48,888 nt of DNA from assembly GCA_024698685.1 (NCBI GenBank), contig JAILQZ010000087.1:1-48888 (forward strand), written 5' to 3'. The DNA comes from a bacterium. Its GTDB lineage: Bacteria; Actinomycetota; Coriobacteriia; Coriobacteriales; CADBOM01. Shown here piece by piece: positions 29,125 through 38,223 of the stretch. The notes beneath the pieces were generated by a model, which was given only the letters and a program-made list of their open reading frames with translations, ran no database searches and was not told the DNA's origin. The position numbers and the translations under genes were made by a program. Every line of letters begins with the position of its first letter. Within the stretch, counting starts at the first letter, position 1.

Positions 29125-30224
29125 GCGCGGTCATACCCGCCGCCGGCCTCTCCTCTCGCATGGGAGATTTCAAGCCGTTGATGGAGATCAACGGCTTCCC
29201 GATGATACGCATGACCGTGCAGTCCGCCATCGATGGTGGCGCGCGGTGCATCGTTGTGGTGACGGGGCGCGAGGCTCAAGGAGTGCGCGAGGCGCTCGCT
29301 GGGCTCGACGTGGCCTTCGCCCACAATGACAGCTATGCCACATCCGATATGATGCTCTCGGTTCAGCTCGGGCTCGCCGCGCTCATCGAGGCGGCGAAGG
29401 AACCTCTGGAGGGCTTCTTCCTGCTGCCAGGAGACATCCCCGCAATCTCACCTGCCACATTCGCGCTCATGAGCGGATACGCGATCGCCAACGACGTGGA
29501 CATGCTCAAGCCCGCTTATGGGGAGACCAACGTGCATCCTCCGTTCATCTCCGCGCGGCTCTTCGACGCGATCCTCGGCTACGAGGGCAGCCGCGGCCTC
29601 AAGGGCGCGCTCGCCGAAGCCGGTGCCGATATCGTACGCTTCCCCATCGACGATGAGGGCGCGTCGCTCGATGCCGACGAGCCCGCCGACTTCGAGCGCC
29701 TCGTAGAGTACGCGAAGGCCCGCAAGGGCGTTTCGGAGAGCGTCTGCAGGCAGCTGTTCGCGCTCGCCGACACCCCAAGCAACGTCATCGAGCACACTAT
29801 GGCGGTCTCAGGGCTCGCCAGGCGCATGGCCCGCAGCCTCAACGCAGTGGGCTACCATCTCGACGAGGAGCTCTGCGCTAGCGGAGGGGCGCTTCACGAC
29901 ATACTGCGCGTGAAGCCGAGGCACTCCAAGGAGGGAGCGGCCCTGCTACGCAAGCTGGGTTACCTCAAGCTCGCGGATATCGTCATAGCCCACGACGGAT
30001 TCTTCGGCCTCTACCCCAAGGATTTCGACGAGGCGACCATCGTCAACCTCGCCGACAAGTTCATGCAAAACGACCAGCTGGTCACCATCGGGAAGCGGTA
30101 CGAGAAGGCGACGAAAGCCTTCCCCGAAAACACCCCGATTGGCGCTAGAATAGCACTCGACGTGGAAATACTCGAAAGGCTCCAGCAGCGCTACGAGGAG
30201 TTGACGCATGACCGAATCGTCTAA
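29118..30224 (+). CDS. MobA/MocA-like NTP transferase fused to an HD domain (possibly DVU_1551-like)
   Basis: VGAVIPAAGLSSRMGDFKPLMEINGFPMI nucleotidyltransferase; HD domain VIEHTMAVSGLARRM..GALHDILRVKPRHSKEG. Likely TTG start overlapping the previous stop. Confidence 0.75.
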   Translation: MVGAVIPAAGLSSRMGDFKPLMEINGFPMIRMTVQSAIDGGARCIVVVTGREAQGVREALAGLDVAFAHNDSYATSDMMLSVQLGLAALIEAAKEPLEGFFLLPGDIPAISPATFALMSGYAIANDVDMLKPAYGETNVHPPFISARLFDAILGYEGSRGLKGALAEAGADIVRFPIDDEGASLDADEPADFERLVEYAKARKGVSESVCRQLFALADTPSNVIEHTMAVSGLARRMARSLNAVGYHLDEELCASGGALHDILRVKPRHSKEGAALLRKLGYLKLADIVIAHDGFFGLYPKDFDEATIVNLADKFMQNDQLVTIGKRYEKATKAFPENTPIGARIALDVEILERLQQRYEELTHDRIV

Positions 30225-31368
30225 CGACTTCGCCCCGATCTACCTGAACAACGCGGCGACCTCCTTCCCGAAGCCCGATTGCGTGGCCGAGGCGATGGCG
30301 CAGGCCGTCAGCTCGCTGCCAGGCGGCGACAACCGCGACTCGATGGAAAGGCGAAACGTCAACGACGAGCTGCGCATCGCACTTGCCGAGCTGCTGCACG
30401 CGCCCGACCACAGGCGCATCGTCCTCGGCTCGAATGCGACATGGGGTCTCAACGAAGCGATCTTCGGGCTGAAGCTGGTCGCTGGCGATTGCATAGTCGC
30501 CTCGATGGCCGAGCACAACTCGGTGATCCGCCCAGTCGAGGCGCTTGCCGCCAAGGGCATCGAGGTCGCATACGTGCCGGTTGATGCCGCAGGGCGCATC
30601 GACGCGAGCGCTTGGAAGGCCGCTATCGAAAAGCGCTCCCCCAAGCTCGCGGTTTGCACGCACGCTTCCAACGTCACCGGCGCGATCAACGATGTCGCAG
30701 GACTCGCGGCAGTCGCCAAGGCTCACGGCGCAATCACGCTAGTGGATGCCGCGCAAACTCTCGGGCTCGTCGAAATCGACGCGAGCGACCCGAACATCGA
30801 CATGATCGCCTTCACGGGCCACAAGTACCTCCTAGGCCCGCAGGGCACCGGCGGCCTCTACGTCAGCGAGGGCGTCGATCTCGAGCCGCACGCCATCGGA
30901 GGCACCGGCGTGAGGAGCGACCTCGCCAAGATGCCCGATGAATACCCGATGCACCTCGAGGCCGGCACCTCCAACGAACCCTCTAACGCAGGCCTTCTGG
31001 CTGCCATACGCTGGGCCAAGGGCAACCCCGTCGATCTCGGCGAACTGGCGGAGAAGCGCTCTAGGCTACGCGATGGGCTAACTGAAGCGGGCGCGAGGGT
31101 CATCGACCCTGGTGCGCCATCGACGCCCGTGGTCTCCTTCACAGTCGAGGGGCTTACCCCGGGCTATGTCGGTGAGCTCCTCTTCGACTGCTACGACATC
31201 ATCTGCAGGACGGGGCTGCATTGCGCGCCCAAGATCTTCGGCTGCCTCGGCGAAGGCCTCGAGAGCGGCACGGTTCGCATCAGCCTCTCGCGCTTCACGA
31301 CGGATGAAGAGATCGATGCGCTGATCGGTGCGATCGACGACATCATCTCATCCGAGACGGGCTTCTAG
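30208..31368 (+). CDS. aminotransferase class V-fold PLP enzyme (cysteine desulfurase-like)
   Basis: IYLNNAATSFPKP, THASNVTGAINDV, FTGHKYLLGPQGTGGLYV (PLP lysine), CRTGLHCAP (candidate catalytic Cys). Confidence 0.88.
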   Translation: MTESSNDFAPIYLNNAATSFPKPDCVAEAMAQAVSSLPGGDNRDSMERRNVNDELRIALAELLHAPDHRRIVLGSNATWGLNEAIFGLKLVAGDCIVASMAEHNSVIRPVEALAAKGIEVAYVPVDAAGRIDASAWKAAIEKRSPKLAVCTHASNVTGAINDVAGLAAVAKAHGAITLVDAAQTLGLVEIDASDPNIDMIAFTGHKYLLGPQGTGGLYVSEGVDLEPHAIGGTGVRSDLAKMPDEYPMHLEAGTSNEPSNAGLLAAIRWAKGNPVDLGELAEKRSRLRDGLTEAGARVIDPGAPSTPVVSFTVEGLTPGYVGELLFDCYDIICRTGLHCAPKIFGCLGEGLESGTVRISLSRFTTDEEIDALIGAIDDIISSETGF

Positions 31369-31377
31369 GGGCAAGCC

Positions 31378-31686
31378 ATGGAATTCACCTGCAAGAAGAT
31401 CGAGAACTGCTTCACCAACTCGGCGAACTTCCAGTACGCGCTCGAGGTGCGCGCCGAAAGCTTCATGGGCGCAATCGACGACTGGGAGAGCATCAGGGTC
31501 AACGAGAAGCTTCGCCGCCCCACCTTCATCGGCGCGTTCGCCGACGGAATCCAGGTGAAGGGCGTTCTCGCGAAGAACTCGATCCGCGTCGGCTATCCAG
31601 AGGATCGCTGGGAGGATTGCAAGGAGCGCTTCGAGGCGCGCCTATCGGCGATGGATGCCGCAAAGATATCGGAAGGCACCGAATAG
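31378..31686 (+). CDS. 102-aa protein of unknown function in the same operon
   Basis: ATG 9 bp after the previous stop, 13 bp before the next start; no family recognised. Confidence 0.6.
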   Translation: MEFTCKKIENCFTNSANFQYALEVRAESFMGAIDDWESIRVNEKLRRPTFIGAFADGIQVKGVLAKNSIRVGYPEDRWEDCKERFEARLSAMDAAKISEGTE

Positions 31687-31699
31687 AAAGGCGTTTGAA

Positions 31700-32677
31700 A
31701 TGGTTGCATTCCCCAAGAGCAAGGTTGACGAATATGCGAGCGCTTGCGAGGGGTGCACCTTCGAAACGCGCGCAGATCTCGAGGAGTTCCAGCTGAAGCG
31801 GCTCAACGAGCTGCTCGAGCGCATCGGCGGGCGCGGCCTCTACGCTGAATACCCAACGCATCTCAGCTCGCTCGCGGATATCGCGAATCTCCCATTCACA
31901 ACCGAAAGGGACATCATCGATCGCCCCAGCCAGCTCGGCATGGTCTCGCAATCGCAGTGCGTTCGCGTCATATCCGACGAGACCTCCGCGACCACCGGCA
32001 AGCCCAAGCGCATCTACTACACCCAGGCCGACAGGGACCGCACGACGCGCTTCTTCGAGATCGGCCTGCAGGAGCTCATCGAGCCTGGCGACTTCGTCAT
32101 GCTCGGCTTCCCCGAGTCGGGCGAACTCGGCCTCACCGACCTCATCGAGGAGGCATGCAGGCGCATCGGCGCGATGTGCTATGTGGCCGAGGATGAGGCC
32201 CGCTATGCGATCGACCAGATGTCGATGCTCTCTCCCAACGCATACATCGGGCACCCCTTCCACATGACGGCGCTGCTCGACGAGCTGGCGGCCCGCGACA
32301 CGGTGCCAACCTTCACGCGCGCGCTCATCAGCGGCGATTCCTGCAGCGCCGAGCTCTGCGAGGCCGTCGCAGCGGCAATCGGGAGCTACCCCTTCCTACA
32401 CTACGGTTCGCGCGAGATCGGCCTCGCCGGCGCGGTCTCCTGCTCCAGCCACAAGGGCATGCACATCAGGGAGAACGATCTGCTGGTAGAGATAGTCGAT
32501 GGGAACGGAAACCCGCTGCCAGATGGCGAGTGGGGCGAGATCGTCATAACCACGCTGGCGCAGGAAGCGATGCCGTTCGTGCGCTATAGGACGCAGGACC
32601 GAGGAAGGATCATTCCCCAGCCCTGCGAATGCTCCAGCGTTATGAGATTGCTCGATGACAAGATCGAGCGGATGTAG
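31700..32677 (+). CDS. AMP-dependent synthetase/ligase-like protein without the C-terminal subdomain (possibly DVU_1553-like)
   Basis: DETSATTGKPKRIYYT (SGTTGxPK-like), HYGSREIG, FVRYRTQDRGRI; ORF ends soon after that motif. Confidence 0.75.
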   Translation: MVAFPKSKVDEYASACEGCTFETRADLEEFQLKRLNELLERIGGRGLYAEYPTHLSSLADIANLPFTTERDIIDRPSQLGMVSQSQCVRVISDETSATTGKPKRIYYTQADRDRTTRFFEIGLQELIEPGDFVMLGFPESGELGLTDLIEEACRRIGAMCYVAEDEARYAIDQMSMLSPNAYIGHPFHMTALLDELAARDTVPTFTRALISGDSCSAELCEAVAAAIGSYPFLHYGSREIGLAGAVSCSSHKGMHIRENDLLVEIVDGNGNPLPDGEWGEIVITTLAQEAMPFVRYRTQDRGRIIPQPCECSSVMRLLDDKIERM

Positions 32678-32715
32678 CGCTCAGAGGCCATAAAACGCCC
32701 GCTAAGCCACGATAA

Positions 32716-33744
32716 TCACTTTAGCGAGATGATCTCCGCCATGATGCTGACCGCTATCTCAGCGGGCGTCTTGGCACCTATCTCCAAGCCGATCGGACTG
32801 TGCACCAGCGCGAGCTGCTCATCGGTCGCACCGCGATCGCGCAGGTTGTTGTAGACCGCAGAGCGCTTCGTCTTCGAGCCGATCATGCCGATGTAGTGCG
32901 CCGGCTTGTCGATCGCCCATTCGAGGACGTCGCGGTCGAATGCATGCCCGCGCGTGATGATCAGGATGTGCGACCTGCCATCGATGACGAGCTCGGGAAT
33001 ATGGAAGTAGTCATCGAGGACGACGATCTCGCAACCGGGGAAGTTCTCCTCGTTGGCGTACTCTGCGCGGTCGTCGAAGACCGTGACCTTGTAGCCGAGA
33101 TGCACCGCGAGGAACGCGACCTCCTTGGAGACGTGCCCGGCGCCGAAGAGGTAGATCACGCCGGCCGCCGAGATGGCATCGCTGAAGACGCTGACCCCGG
33201 GAACGTCGTCGCAGTGGATGCCCACGCGGATCGGGTTCTCGAGCAGCTCGCGCGAGATGACCCCGATCCCCGGGAAGCTACCGACAAGCCCCTCCCCCTC
33301 CACGAAGAGCGCCAGCGTGCACTTGGCGGCTTGCTCGTCGCGGGCATCGTAGATGGAGTAGAGGGTTGCTTCCTTGCCGTTCACCGTGGCATCGTGGGCC
33401 GCAGCGAACACCGACTTGGCATCTGCATCATCGGCTGAGACATAAGCGATCAGCACATCGCAATCCCCTCCGCATATCATCCCCTCGACGTCCTTCGACT
33501 TGTAGGACATGTCGAATGTGCGCATGGTGGAACGCTCGTTTACGAGCGCGTCGTCGCGCGCCATCTTGATGACGGAGTACTCCGAACCGCCGCCGCCGAT
33601 CGTTCCGACGATGCGGTCGGGCAAGACCAGCATCTTCGAACCCGAGCTGCGCGGGGTCGATCCGGCGGAGCGCACTATGGTCGCATATGCGAAGCTCTCG
33701 CCCGCATCCATGCAGGCGACGGCTTTGCTGAAGATGGTTTCCAT
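32716..33744 (-). CDS. XdhC/CoxI family protein (molybdenum hydroxylase maturation)
   Basis: TIVRSAGSTPRSSGSKMLV, GTIGGGGSE, MICGGDCDVLI, LFGAGHVSKEVAFLA, ITRGHAFDRDVLEWAI, YIGMIGSKTKR. Confidence 0.88.
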   Translation of the reverse strand: METIFSKAVACMDAGESFAYATIVRSAGSTPRSSGSKMLVLPDRIVGTIGGGGSEYSVIKMARDDALVNERSTMRTFDMSYKSKDVEGMICGGDCDVLIAYVSADDADAKSVFAAAHDATVNGKEATLYSIYDARDEQAAKCTLALFVEGEGLVGSFPGIGVISRELLENPIRVGIHCDDVPGVSVFSDAISAAGVIYLFGAGHVSKEVAFLAVHLGYKVTVFDDRAEYANEENFPGCEIVVLDDYFHIPELVIDGRSHILIITRGHAFDRDVLEWAIDKPAHYIGMIGSKTKRSAVYNNLRDRGATDEQLALVHSPIGLEIGAKTPAEIAVSIMAEIISLK

Positions 33745-33747
33745 CCG

Positions 33748-34011
33748 CTATCTGCCGGTCAGGCCGGGATTCTTGTCGAGGTGCTCGTTGAGGGCCTTGG
33801 CGAGCGCGACGAGCTGGCTGTGCGAAAGGATCACGCGGGAAACCAGATAGGACGGAGCCTGACTATCTGGGCTCGGAGCATGGTCGTTGTAGATGAAGTC
33901 GATCCTGGACTCCGAGGGAGTGGATGCGATGATCGACATGTTCGCGTAGACGCCCTTGAGGTCTTCGGGCTTGGCCGTGATGTTGAGGTTCGTGGGTTTC
34001 TGCTCTGCCAT
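33748..34011 (-). CDS. small DUF3467-like protein
   Basis: 87 aa MAEQKPTNLNITAKPEDLKGVYANMSIIASTPSESRIDFIY..VSRVILSHSQLVALAKALNEHL. Confidence 0.65.
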   Translation of the reverse strand: MAEQKPTNLNITAKPEDLKGVYANMSIIASTPSESRIDFIYNDHAPSPDSQAPSYLVSRVILSHSQLVALAKALNEHLDKNPGLTGR

Positions 34012-34208
34012 GAAGGCCACCTTTCGTTGAATCGGACAGGCGCGCAAGCGCACAGGAAGCCGCGCCTTTTCGCCATCGCCTTATACTACCACTACCAAAC
34101 GCCTAAGCGATGCGCATGCTGGTTTTCAACCCCGATGCCGCGGTCGCAAGGTACGCTATACTAACCAAGGGAAAAAATGGATACATCATCAAAAGGAGTG
34201 CTTTGAAC

Positions 34209-35555
34209 ATGGATCCCAAGAAGCTGATCAAGAAGCCCTTCGGCAAAAAGGCCATCGAATTCTACGCAACCTACGCGGCGGAGGACGTCGCCACCGAGAT
34301 CGACAAGAGCCTCGAGCTCATCGCGCGCTCGAGCGGAATCCTGTTCACTCCAGAGGATGACCTCGAAGCGAAGATCAAGGAGACGGTCTCCAAGGAGCAG
34401 TTCGACGCGCTTCTCCAGGATTTCGTCATGAACCGCCTCGCGCCGTTCGTCATCAACGCGGAGGACAACCTGGTCATCGCCACCGATCCGATCTGCTCTT
34501 CCAACGAGATTCCCAAGGCCGACAAGGACTTCACCTTCACGATCCGCGTGCTGATCAAGCCCAAGGTCACGCTCGATTCGTACGAGCCGGTCAAGATCAA
34601 GATGCCCATCCGCCCGATCACGCAGGAGGAGATCGACCAGCAGTTCGACCAGATCATCGCGATGACCACCACCTACGAGCCCAACGACGACCAGACCACC
34701 ACCGTAGAGCTTGGCGACTTCATCAAGATCAACCTGCGCACCTTCGACGACAAGGGCGAGGAGCTCAAGGGGCTCACTGGCGACGAGCGCCTTCTCCAGC
34801 TCGACTACGGCTACATGCCCAAGGACTTCGTCAACCAGATCATCGGCATGAAGGTCGGAGACAGCAAGGAGTTCGAGTTCAAGGCTCCGCGCGACTTCGG
34901 CGAGGAGAACGAGAACACCGAGTACGACATCTACAAGTCCACCGTCGAGGTCCTCGAGTTCCAGCATCAGGTGGTGCCGACGCTCACCGACGAGTTCGTC
35001 AAGGAGAACGTCCCCGGCTTCGATACCTATGCCGAACTAGAGCAGAACATCCGCAACTACGTCGAGCAGCAGCACATCCAAGCCGATGAGCAGTACAAGT
35101 CCATGCTCGTGGACGCAGCGAACGCCGAGCGCTTCAAAGGCGGAGTCGACGACGAGATCTACGAGGTCACCGCACAGAACATCGTCAGGCAGATGCGCAT
35201 GCAGCTCTCCACCGAAGGCAAGACGATCAACGACTTCATGAAGGAGCAGGACATCGACGAGCAGACGTTCAACATGCAGATCATGCTCCAGGCTCGCGAC
35301 GTGGTCAGGCAGGGCTTCGCTCTCGACGCGATCTACAACGAGCGCTTCGGCGAGCTCAACGACGAGGACATCGACAAGGCGTTCAAGGCTATCTCCCAGA
35401 AGAACCCCGAGGATGTCAAGCAGGACTTCATCGAAAGCGGCCGCTGGTTCTCGATCCTCGAGGTCGCCAAGAGGCTCAAGGCCCACAACTGGCTGATGCG
35501 CACCGCCGAGGTCGAGACCTTCGAGATGCCGGAGAACCCGCAAATTCAGCAATAG
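34209..35555 (+). CDS. trigger-factor-like FKBP-type peptidyl-prolyl isomerase
   Basis: FKBP-like core TTTVELGDFIKINLRTFDDKG..DYGYMPKDFVNQIIGMKVGDSKEFEFKAP; helical C-terminus; SD aaaggag upstream. Confidence 0.75.
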   Translation: MDPKKLIKKPFGKKAIEFYATYAAEDVATEIDKSLELIARSSGILFTPEDDLEAKIKETVSKEQFDALLQDFVMNRLAPFVINAEDNLVIATDPICSSNEIPKADKDFTFTIRVLIKPKVTLDSYEPVKIKMPIRPITQEEIDQQFDQIIAMTTTYEPNDDQTTTVELGDFIKINLRTFDDKGEELKGLTGDERLLQLDYGYMPKDFVNQIIGMKVGDSKEFEFKAPRDFGEENENTEYDIYKSTVEVLEFQHQVVPTLTDEFVKENVPGFDTYAELEQNIRNYVEQQHIQADEQYKSMLVDAANAERFKGGVDDEIYEVTAQNIVRQMRMQLSTEGKTINDFMKEQDIDEQTFNMQIMLQARDVVRQGFALDAIYNERFGELNDEDIDKAFKAISQKNPEDVKQDFIESGRWFSILEVAKRLKAHNWLMRTAEVETFEMPENPQIQQ

Positions 35556-35608
35556 CCCACCGCTTGTGAGTTGAGCCCAGCACATCGGGGCCCATGGCAA
35601 TAGAATTC

Positions 35609-35638
35609 AAAGAGGCGCTTTCGCGAGCGCCTCTTTTT
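35609..35638 (+). terminator. strong rho-independent terminator
   Basis: aaagaggcgct-ttcgcg-agcgcctcttttt. Confidence 0.9.
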
Positions 35639-35657
35639 CGACTGCAATGGAGTCAGC

Positions 35658-36569
35658 ATGGATTCGATAGCGCTTCTCATAGCCATCACCTGCGTGACGG
35701 GAATCGGCAGCGGCGTCATCGGCGCCTCTGTCGCCTCCGCGTTCAATCTCGACTCCAATCGCCTCATGAGCATGGTTATCAGCTTCGCAGCCGGACTCAT
35801 GCTCGCCATCATCTGCTTCGATTTCATACCCGATGCTCTGGAGGCCGGCGAGGGCGCTGGCCACGCGCTGCTGATCGTCGGAACGATTGCGCTGGGCGTC
35901 ATCGTGGTCGCCGCGCTCAACAAGATCATGGACTCGCGCATGCAGAAGAAGATCCACTGCTGCACCATCGACGACCCCAATCTCGCGCAGGTCATCGACG
36001 AGCGCACCCGCAGCGAGCATCTCAAGCTGCACGAGCAGGCAGAGAGCCATTCGGCGCATGCCGATGGCGGCTTGCATGACGGACACGGCATGGTCTACGA
36101 GGGCCAGAGCAGGTCTACGCTCCTGCTCGCCGGATGGGTCATGGCCGTGGCGATCGCGCTGCACAACCTGCCCGCGGGAATGAGCATCGGCGCCTCCTTC
36201 TCCATCCCCAGCATGGCCATGGTAAAGTCCGGCATCGTCATCGCGGTTCTCATCGGCATCCACAGCATCCCCGAGGCGATGGCTATGGCGGTGCCCTTCC
36301 GCTACGCGGGACTCTCCAGGGCAAAGACGATCGCGATCGCTGCGCTTGTCGGCGCGATGGTCGTCGTCGGCGCGGTCATCGGGTTCGTGCTCGGCGAGAT
36401 CGGCGAAACCTGGTTCGCGCTGTGCCTCGCATTCGCCAGCGGCTCGATGCTCTACGTCCTCTTCGGCGAGATGCTCCCGGAGGCGATTCTGCTATTCCAC
36501 TCCAAGAAGCCCGCACTTGCCGTCATTGGCGGTATACTCGTTGGGTTGATCCTGATAGTGATTCTCTGA
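35658..36569 (+). CDS. ZIP family metal transporter
   Basis: Polytopic; WVMAVAIALHNLPAGMSIGASF and VLIGIHSIPEAMAMAVPFRYAG motifs; His-bearing loop. Confidence 0.88.
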   Translation: MDSIALLIAITCVTGIGSGVIGASVASAFNLDSNRLMSMVISFAAGLMLAIICFDFIPDALEAGEGAGHALLIVGTIALGVIVVAALNKIMDSRMQKKIHCCTIDDPNLAQVIDERTRSEHLKLHEQAESHSAHADGGLHDGHGMVYEGQSRSTLLLAGWVMAVAIALHNLPAGMSIGASFSIPSMAMVKSGIVIAVLIGIHSIPEAMAMAVPFRYAGLSRAKTIAIAALVGAMVVVGAVIGFVLGEIGETWFALCLAFASGSMLYVLFGEMLPEAILLFHSKKPALAVIGGILVGLILIVIL

Positions 36570-36583
36570 CGCTAGGAGCTCCC

Positions 36584-37420
36584 ATGGATTCCGAACTGCT
36601 CTCAGGCCTAGGCATTCCCACCTCCGGCGCTGGCGTGAAAAGCGGCGTGCAGCTCACCCAGCCGATTATCGTCGATGAGATCGGCGAAGCCGAAGCGCAG
36701 CGCATATCCTCGCTGGTCAAGGAGCAGATCAGGGCCGCATTCGAAGCCCATGGCGAGGTTGTCGTGGCCTTTTCCGGCGGCGTGGATTCGACATTGCTCG
36801 CCAAGCTCGCCCGAGAGGAGCTCTCCGATGCCAAGGAGAATCTGCATGTGGTGCTCGCAGTCTCTCCCCTTCTCAGCATGCGCGGTCTGAACGAGGCTTC
36901 GAACCTCTCGAGACAGTTCGAGCTAGGCATGAAGATCGTCAGCCATCCCGGCTGGAAGCTGCCCGAGGTGCGCGCCAACGAGAAGCTGCGCTGTTACCAC
37001 TGCAAGAACGCCCTATTCGAAGCTATAGAGGAGAAGTACCCCGGAGCGGTCATCCTCGAAGGTTCGAACGTCGACGACATCAACGATGACAGGCCGGGCT
37101 TCGCGGCTGTCCAGGGGCACGGGGTCCTCTCCCCCTTCCTGCAGGCTGGCATCGGCAAGCTGCAGATCCGTCAGCTTTCCCTGCATCTCGGACTTCCGAA
37201 CGCGCTCTACGCCTCCGATTCCTGCATGGCCACGCGCTTCGAGTTCGGTCATTCCCTGAAGACGCAGGAGATGAACGACATCGAAACCAAGGAGAACAAG
37301 CTGCGTGAGAGCGTTCTCAAGCGCCGCGAGAAGGAGAACTACGTCAACGCGGTCGAGCCCAAGGTCAGAATCCGCGTGAAGAGGGGCAGCGAGGTCACGG
37401 AGGTTACCGAGTCTCTGTGA
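36584..37420 (+). CDS. larE: LarE-like ATP-dependent sulfur transferase
   Basis: VVVAFSGGVDSTLLAKLA PP-loop, KLRCYHCKNALF, EGSNVDDINDDRPG, SDSCMATRF. Confidence 0.9.
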   Translation: MDSELLSGLGIPTSGAGVKSGVQLTQPIIVDEIGEAEAQRISSLVKEQIRAAFEAHGEVVVAFSGGVDSTLLAKLAREELSDAKENLHVVLAVSPLLSMRGLNEASNLSRQFELGMKIVSHPGWKLPEVRANEKLRCYHCKNALFEAIEEKYPGAVILEGSNVDDINDDRPGFAAVQGHGVLSPFLQAGIGKLQIRQLSLHLGLPNALYASDSCMATRFEFGHSLKTQEMNDIETKENKLRESVLKRREKENYVNAVEPKVRIRVKRGSEVTEVTESL

Positions 37421-37448
37421 GGTCGATCCGCATCGCAAATGAAATGAG

Positions 37449-37473
37449 AAGAGGGGCCCGCAAGCCCCTCTTT
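37449..37473. terminator. bidirectional terminator between larE and the flavodoxin-like gene
   Basis: aagaggggc-ccgcaa-gcccctctt. Confidence 0.8.
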
Positions 37474-37506
37474 CCTATTGCTTAAGATCAACCGCCTCTA
37501 TCTTCG

Positions 37507-38148
37507 CTAGCCGCGCTTGCCTTCGCCATCGCCGATGAAGTTGGTACGGACCCTGGGCTCGAGCTCGGGGTAGAAGATGCCTGCATCCTCGCCAGCCTTT
37601 ATGCACTTGATGGTCCAGGCGATGTTGTTGCCAAGCGTGCGCATGATCTGCAGGCCCTCGAGATCCTGACGGACCTCGTCCGGGGTGTTGCCGTGCACTG
37701 CGTTCCAGTACTGGCTGCCGATGGTCAGCGCACCGCTGATGCCGAAGAACTGGTTGAGCTGCTCGTATGCTGCGCTTGCGCCGCCGCGGCGACAGGAGAC
37801 GATAGCCGCAACCGGCTTGCCGGCGATATTGACCATGCCGCTGTAGAGCATCCTAGACATGAGCGCGGAGATCTGCGGCGTGGCTCCGGAGAAGTGAACC
37901 GGGCAGCCGAAGACGAACGCGTCGGCATCCTTGGCACGCTCGGCGAAATCGTAGAGAGCGTCATGGATGGCGCACTCGTGGGCCTTGTAGCAGTAGCCGC
38001 ACGCGACGCACCCGGTGATGGGGGCCTTGCCGAGCCAGAAGATCTCGGTCTCGACGCTGTTCTTCTCGAGCGCGGAGGCGACCTCCTCGAGGGCGGTGTA
38101 GGTGCAACCCTTCTCGTGCGGACTTCCGTTGACCAGAATAGCCTTCAT
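37507..38148 (-). CDS. flavodoxin family / NADPH-dependent FMN reductase-like protein
   Basis: MKAILVNGSPHEKGCTYTALEEV, CVACGYCYKAHECAIHD, FGCPVHFSGATPQ. Confidence 0.88.
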   Translation of the reverse strand: MKAILVNGSPHEKGCTYTALEEVASALEKNSVETEIFWLGKAPITGCVACGYCYKAHECAIHDALYDFAERAKDADAFVFGCPVHFSGATPQISALMSRMLYSGMVNIAGKPVAAIVSCRRGGASAAYEQLNQFFGISGALTIGSQYWNAVHGNTPDEVRQDLEGLQIMRTLGNNIAWTIKCIKAGEDAGIFYPELEPRVRTNFIGDGEGKRG

Positions 38149-38223
38149 AGTTCTTCCAATCTCTCGAAGTGGACAGAGCTGTGCGGATCGACTCCAAGGA
38201 AGAGGCGCTCCTCTTGGGGCTTG

